The translations under genes and the position numbers were made by a program. From Blastocystis hominis (taxonomy: Eukaryota; Sar; Bigyra; Opalinata; Blastocystidae), in the NCBI RefSeq assembly GCF_000151665.1, contig NW_013171866.1, positions 62,001 through 126,000 of the forward strand: a DNA stretch of 64,000 nucleotides, in the 5' to 3' direction. Positions 58,880 through 64,000 of the stretch are shown piece by piece; within the stretch, counting starts at the first letter, position 1, and each line of letters starts with the position of its first letter. The notes beneath the pieces are model-generated. The model was given only the letters and a program-made list of their open reading frames with translations, was not told the DNA's origin and ran no database searches.

Positions 58880-59890
58880 ATGTCTTCGATTAAGAAGGCC
58901 TCTTCTGAAGTGAGCCGGATCGCATCCGATCTCGTCGACAAAAGCACCACAGAAGCCATGGTAATGGATTTCGTTCTTGCCGATGGTTTAGAAACTGTAC
59001 GGAGAGTTGAAAGTGAAAGGAGAGGAGGTTGTCAAAGAGATTAACGCAAAAGAGGAGGAAGTGAAAAAGAAACCCATCGAGTGTCTTCCTTGGGAACTTC
59101 CAGAAATTCGAAACACCGAGTATAGTATCATGTTGAAGGATGATACACTTCTGCTGTCTTTCGATTCGAACACATTTTTAAAAACGATCGATGGATCGGA
59201 GGACGAGCGTTACTCTCCGGAAAAGAACGCTCCGCTCATTGTGCTACTTCGAGGGCAGGACAAGAATCTGCAAAAGGTTCGCTACGAAATCGTGCAGAAG
59301 GATGGCTTAATTGACGTTTGGCTATATGGATAGCATCAAGTGTAGGATGATCATTTCTGGAGAAACTATCTCTTCCGCGTATTCCAACTCACAGACCGCT
59401 ATCTCGCCATTTGCAGGCAGGAATCCATTCCAGTCGCGGAGGTGGTCCAGACGAAGTCTTCCGCATCGGAGACTCCGCTCATTGCTGCAAACGATTCCGG
59501 ACAAAATGTAGAATTGAATGCGAATCAGAGCGCGGAGCCGAAAGAGACTTTGGAAATTAATGGGAATGCCAATGCGGCTTTGGAGGAAAAGGCAGCGACG
59601 ACAGCAGTGGAGGAGGAGCAGGAGGCCGAGGCATTGCAGAGTCAGCCAAATGGAGAGGAAAACGGAGGGGAAGGGAAGACGGAGGAAGCGATCCAACCGG
59701 TCGAAAGCACGATTCCCGAGGTGGTGCACACCGTGGATGATATTTACGATTTCGATGATATTAGCGGTAGGGATGCGATTGGAAATGGTAATGGATAGAT
59801 ATTGAGAAGGAGATTGGTGAGATTGATTTGGAGGATGTGGACATGGACGATCTTGGTGATATAGATAAGGAAATTCTCTCTGAATTGTAA
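58880..59890 (+). CDS. BSD-domain protein
   Basis: About 300 residues. Splicing a 31-nt intron gives DKSTTEAMKLYGELKVKG, and a 30-nt intron at about 59,319-59,348 gives the BSD core: CLPWELPEI..YSIMLKDDTLLLSFDSNTFL..LIVLLRGQDKNLQKVRYEIVQKDGLID-DDHFWRNYLFRVF. The FWRNYFYR-type signature and the upstream LP-W are diagnostic of BSD proteins (SYAP1/DOS2 group). The C-terminus is acidic, Glu/Asn/Ala-rich, and ends IDKEILSEL after a 32-nt intron. The molecular role of this group is poorly defined; SYAP1 is linked to membrane signalling. Start 58880 (MSSIKKAS) is the first Met after a likely intron. TAA is encoded. Confidence 0.8.
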
Positions 59891-59907
59891 TGATATACGT
59901 GCTTGCA

Positions 59908-59915
59908 TGTTTGTT
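59908..59915 (+). terminator. TGTTTGTT element after the BSD gene
   Basis: Perfect octamer 17 nt past the TAA. Confidence 0.75.
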
Positions 59916-59987
59916 TGTGCAAAATCGATAAAGAAAAACGAGTAAGGGCGTGCAACTCCCCGCTTTTCCTGCCTTTTTGCATAAAAA

Positions 59988-61904
59988 ATGATCCGTAAGG
60001 AGAGCTGTATCGCTGGAACTGGAATTATTCTGCTTCTGTTTTGGGCAGCCGTGTTTATTAACATGGTAAACACTCCTTCTGAAAAGAGTTCGGATTCTTG
60101 GCGCCGTCGCCTCCAGCAAGACGTGTTTGTGGAAACGAGCCAACGGCCTAGCGATGGGAATATTCTCGTGCTCTCGACGACGTTAATGCCGACCGAAGTC
60201 TTTTTTTCTGATTCCAATGAATGAAATAGAGTGAGCACACTCCGATTGCAGAGCTGCAGCGCAATACGATGTATTTCCTGTCGACCATGCCGGGAGTGTT
60301 GGGAATCGTCTTCTGCGATGATGAATACTGGTTCAAGGAGTGCAGCAAGTTCAATCTGCAGTGCATCAGCGAGTTCCCGTCGATGTTTTTCTCCTCCTTG
60401 ATTCTAGTCGCTCTCCCTTCGGAATGCCGTTTTTCTTCGGCATGATCGACATGCTGATCAACAAATTCCCTGGCTATCCCTTCTATGGCTACATCAACGG
60501 TGATATTCTAGTGGAAAACACGATAAGGGACGTTTTAGAGCAGGTCCATGCAGATATTCTCTCCGGCAAGCTCGGTCCAAAAGTGTCTCTCTTCACGCAC
60601 CGCAAGAACATGTTCGCCTCCTTCCCCGACGATTTATACAACAACAACTCCGAATCGCGCGAGTGCGTTCGTCCTCTTCCTCTCATCCGCAGCGAGCTCT
60701 TCACCCGCTTCAATCGCCGCAGCGTGACCTACTGGGACGTCGCCATCGTACGAACCGCCGCTTCTCTTCGATGCAGGATCTCTTCGTGTTCACTCCTTCC
60801 GTGTTTCCGTGGCGACTGATGCCCAACTTCGTGATTGGCCGCACGAAATACGATAACTACGTGGTGCAGTCGCTCGCTCACGACCCCTCGCAGGTGATGA
60901 TCGACGCGTCCAACATGGGTAGTCGCGTGCGCGGCGTGCGATGTAGTGGCGATCGTACACCAAACGATCGACGGCGTTCGCTCGGGTCTTCGAAAGCAGC
61001 GCAGCGAGAAGAAGTCGTGTAGGGACGGAGAGAGGCTTCAACGCAGCGATTAGCATGCTGTGGAACGAGCTGGCGCTGCACATCGCGGGCGTGAAGGATT
61101 GCTGCCAGGATATCTGGTTCGCGGAGCTGAGTTCGCACGTGGTGAGTAAGCGAGTGAAGCGAATGGCGACGTAGTTCCCACGCAGCAAGGCGTCTGCGTC
61201 GAGGCCAAGCTGATGCAGTCGTACCTCGAAGACGACTTCCAGCTCAACGAGATCGAGATGCTGAAGGCGTATATCAAGCCGGAGGAGCATCGACGTGCGT
61301 GTTGTGATCGGGTTTTGATGCAGGGTGTTTGTTCGTCGTGGAAGGAGCCGTGTCCGGGTTTATGAGCCATCTCTGCGAGCATACGTATTATCTCTGCACC
61401 AATCGGCAGCAATGCGTGTAGGGGTTCGGAACCGAATCGAATTCGAAGACTGGCTCGGAAACGGCTTCTTTCCTGCGGGTTGCAAGACAGAATCACGGTT
61501 ATTTGCACGGAAATCGCGAGGGATCGCTACATGGCGCAGCTCACCGAGTATCTCAAGTTCTACAATGCCAAGTTCGATACGGTGATTTCGATGCTGCCTT
61601 CGGGCGACGGATTGATTCAATATGTGACAGAAATCGGGGGTATTTTTGACGTGTAGCTCATCCTCCATCAGGCCATGTTCCCTGCCGGAGACAACGTGAA
61701 ACTGTACTTTATTCGTGGGTTTAACCGGGCGCAGACGCGAAATTCGATTCTGATCAACGCGGCGGTGGATATCGTGAAGATGTGGGGTTGATGGGGAGTG
61801 ACGAGCGTAGATTGGACTACAAGTACTATTTCGATGGTCCCCACTTCCCGGAGATCGGAATGGCGTTGTACTGCGAGAAGGGGAAGGCGTCGTTGTTGCA
61901 GTGA
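59988..61904 (+). CDS. Type II membrane glycosyltransferase-like protein
   Basis: About 530 residues. The N-terminus MIRKESCIAGTGIILLLFWAAVFI is a short cytosolic tail plus one span (signal anchor), typical of Golgi enzymes. Splicing by 26-40 nt introns gives ELQRNTMYFLSTMPGVLGIVFCDDEYWFKEC, FPGYPFYGYINGDILV (a nucleotide-sugar-transferase-like G-x-x-N-x-D), DLFVFTPSVFPWRLMPNFVIGRTKYDNYVV and VMIDASNMVAIVHQ. This resembles uncharacterised protist glycosyltransferases. The C-terminal ~230 residues (KLMQSYLEDDFQLNEIEMLKAYI, TVICTEIARDRYMAQLTEYLKFYNAKFDTVISMLPSGDG, LDYKYYFDGPHFPEIGMALY) are not recognised and may be a second domain. TGA is encoded. Confidence 0.6.
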
Positions 61905-61957
61905 ATTTTGTTTTGATTGTTTTGTGTTCAGTTTTGTTTGAAAAAAGGTTTTTAGCG

Positions 61958-63256
61958 ATGTCGCAAACGTTGGAGATCTCTCTCCAGATGCTGGATGAGT
62001 GGATTCGGGGGGTGTCAGAGTGCCAGCTCCTCTCGAAACCGGAGGTGGAGAAGTTGTGTGAGAAGGTGGGAATTTGGAGAGGGATATTAGCTAGGCGAAG
62101 GAGATATTGGCTGAAGAGTCCAATGTGCAGCCGATAAGCTGCCCTGTAACGATTTGCGGAGATATACACGGTCAGTTTCGGGATTTAATCGAGTTGTTTA
62201 AAATCGGTGGGACGATCCCAAATACAAACTATATTTTTATGGGAGACTTTGTAGATCGTGGTTTTCACTCTGTTTTGTGTTTTTCAATGTGGTGATGTTT
62301 AGGTTGAAACGATTACGCTTCTGATATTGCTCAAAGTTCGATATCCCGATCGTATTTGGCTTCTCCGTGGGAACCACGAAGCCCGCCAAGTGAATATATC
62401 GTATGGACTTTACTTATCTTCTAAATTAGCTGCGGTTTTTTTGACGAGTGTATTCGTAAGTATGGAGATTCCTCCGTCTGGAAGTGCTTCAACGACCTAT
62501 TCGACTATCTTACTATTTCTTCCCTTGTTGAGAACGAGGTTTTTGTGGTTCACGGTGGTCTTTCGCCGTCTATTCAGTCCATCGACCAGATCCGAGCGAT
62601 TGACCGTGTAGTCGAAGTGGATTCTATATCCTATATTGTATTGTGATGTGTTTTGTATGGAGTGGATTGCTTGCTTTGTGTTGTATTGTGATGTTATGTG
62701 TTTTGTATGGAATGGATTGCTACTTTATTCCACTTCACTCCCTATTCATAGTCCTTGCACACACACACACGCACACCGTTGAATTAGAATCCTTAATTTC
62801 ACGAAGGACCCATGACCGATTTGCTCTGGTCGGATCCTGATGATCGCGCTGGCTGGAACGCCTCGTCGCGTGGTGCTGGCTACACGTTCGGCGAAGACGT
62901 CAGTATTAAGTTCAACAAGGAAAACGGGTTGAGCCTAATCACACGGGCTCACCAGCTCGCAATGGAGGTACATTACGGTCCGTGGAGTTGAGCGCAGGGA
63001 TATAATTGGTGTCACAACCAAAACGTGATCACCATCTTCTCAGCACCGAATTATTGCTATCGGTGTGGAAATCAAGCTGCCATTTTGGAGATTGCCGAGA
63101 ATATGAATTATTCGATGTAGCTGAGTTGAGGAAGCGTTTACGAATAGTCTCCAGTACAATCCGGCTCCTGTGGCGCGAGATCCGGAGCTGTCGAAGCGAG
63201 CTCCTGCGTTCTCCCCCCACAACTGTGTATCAATCGAAGAATTTCTTTATTTGTAA
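61958..63256 (+). CDS. PPP2CA: Protein phosphatase 2A catalytic subunit
   Basis: About 310 residues. Ser/Thr phosphatase of the PPP family, closest to PP2Ac. Seen: [77 protein letters not shown], all metal- and phosphate-binding residues. GT-AG introns of 29-31 nt occur near 62,066, 62,271, 62,402 and 63,116. One AT-AC intron (62626-62802) splits [16 protein letters not shown] and its removal gives exactly the family length. The C-terminus departs from the usual TPDYFL: the frame reads [14 protein letters not shown], still ending in Leu, or is cut by one more intron. Confidence 0.93.
62626..62802 (+). other. U12-type AT-AC intron (177 nt)
   Basis: Starts ATATCCTATATTG and ends GAATCCTTAATTTCAC. 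TCCTTAAT is a consensus U12 branch site. No GT-AG pair can produce the conserved PP2A sequence, because a stop codon sits directly before the required reading frame at the 3' side. Confidence 0.88.
62636..62721 (+). repeat. Imperfect direct repeat inside the PP2A AT-AC intron
   Basis: TTGTATTGTGATG..TGTTTTGTATGGAGTGGATTGCT occurs twice (about 62636-62671 and 62681-62721); the second copy has a short insertion. Confidence 0.8.
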
Positions 63257-63386
63257 ATTAGGATGATTTGCTTGTTGGTTTTGAGTGATACAGTCGTGAA
63301 AATAGATTATTGTGACGATTGCACGATTCACCACTCGTTGGTTTTATTTCAGAAGTTATTATCCCTGGATTATTACTTATTGAAAA

Positions 63387-63891
63387 ATGCTCGTTGATAG
63401 AAAGGACACTTTGATGGTTTATCGCCAGCTCTTTGAGGGTGGGAATTGGACAGTTTAGTGATGATGGTGTAGATGGAGTTTTCGTGGTGAAGGACGACGT
63501 CCACAAGCCCTACGTGATTGGTCAGGACGAGAACGGAATGAACATCACCATCAGCGGACTGAAGGTGATCAAGCTGCTCCAGTCTCTGTGCTCTCGCGGA
63601 TACGTGAAGAAGACCTACTGCTGGTAGGGGATGCGGGTTTTGTTTGACTCCAGGTGCCACTTCTACTACACTCTCACTGATGCGGGTGTGAAGTTCCTCT
63701 CTGAGTACCTTCACCTCCCTGAGCACATTGTGCCCAACACTCACAAGAGAGTGAATCCCACGATGCCTCGTGAGGAGCGTCCCTATCCTCGCCGTGATGG
63801 AGACAAGCCCGGATTCCGCCGCAACGGACAGTTCCGTTCCAACCGCAGCGGATTCAAGGAGCAGCCTAAGGAGCAGCCTAAGGAGCTCTAA
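63387..63891 (+). CDS. RPS10: 40S ribosomal protein S10 (eS10)
   Basis: About 145 residues. Exon 1 MLVDRKDTLMVYRQLFE; a 34-nt intron; GVFVVKDDVHKPYVIGQDENG; LKVIKLLQSLCSRGYVKKTYCW; a 30-nt intron; then CHFYYTLTDAGVKFLSEYLHLPEHIVPNTHKR and an Arg/Gly/Pro-rich tail. This matches the winged-helix plectin/S10 domain. The tail ends with a KEQPKEQP repeat. TAA is encoded at 63889; TGTTTGTT lies 68 nt downstream. Confidence 0.96.
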
Positions 63892-63959
63892 GCGTCCTCA
63901 ACGACATACCAGATAACAAAAAGTTGTTGGTTCATGTAAAAAGGGATACTTCCCCGCTC

Positions 63960-63967
63960 TGTTTGTT
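63960..63967 (+). terminator. TGTTTGTT element after eS10
   Basis: Perfect octamer on the coding strand downstream of eS10. Confidence 0.7.
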
Positions 63968-64000
63968 GCAAACTTCGCTTTTGATCTTCTTGTCAAAGGG

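Overview
This window looks like nuclear DNA of a compact protist genome, most likely Blastocystis (stramenopile). Three observations support this. (1) Almost every gene is cut by introns of about 28-37 nt, mostly 29-33, with GT..AG ends; they were recognised here because removing them restores conserved proteins. (2) The octamer TGTTTGTT, or a one-base variant, lies just past the 3' end of most genes on the coding strand. (3) Several genes have no stop codon before that octamer, and their conserved protein end falls on a T exactly 4 nt upstream of it, so poly(A) addition would complete a UAA stop. Creation of stop codons by polyadenylation with a TGTTTGTT element is established for Blastocystis; the species call is inference from these traits. 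No bacterial operons, CRISPR arrays or insertion sequences were seen.

Layout. 0.3-5.5 kb: a repeat-rich protein and a hemerythrin-domain protein (minus). 5.7-7.6 kb: an MFS transporter and a tiny tail-anchored protein, convergent. 8-11.5 kb: ARS2/SERRATE and a J-domain protein (plus). 11.8-17.1 kb: a FANCE-like protein, dynamitin, NBP35 and an unknown protein (minus). 17.5-20.3 kb: IMP dehydrogenase and a PSTK-like kinase (plus). 20.4-25.1 kb: a coiled-coil protein, RPL15, RPL10, mitochondrial bS16, RLP24 and ERGIC3. 25.1-33.6 kb: VPS13. 33.9-42.6 kb: PA200/Blm10 and beta-COP, convergent. 43-49.3 kb: NAPRT, RTEL1 and a DGAT2-type acyltransferase. 49.5-54 kb: a modular leucine-rich-repeat protein, a Cys-rich acidic protein and tRNA-Ala(CGC). 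54.5-63.9 kb: a GT49 glycosyltransferase, a VPS9-domain protein, a BSD-domain protein, a glycosyltransferase-like protein, the PP2A catalytic subunit and eS10.

Main discovery claim. Five introns do not fit the short GT-AG pattern. They begin with ATATCC, end with AC, and four of the five carry a TCCTTAAC-like branch site just before the 3' end. These are the hallmarks of U12-type (minor spliceosome) AT-AC introns. Splicing them restores PP2A exactly, restores all hemerythrin iron ligands, and joins exons in frame in two further genes. They are longer (41-177 nt) than the ordinary introns. A second theme is the 3'-end architecture: three convergent gene pairs have back-to-back cleavage elements only 1-5 nt apart, and a 13-mer TGGAGTGTTTGTT ends three unrelated genes and creates their stop.

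Limits: exon borders were read by eye. Internal exons with known homology are reliable. Many first exons and some internal joins in the long genes are approximate. CDS coordinates give the whole gene span including introns.
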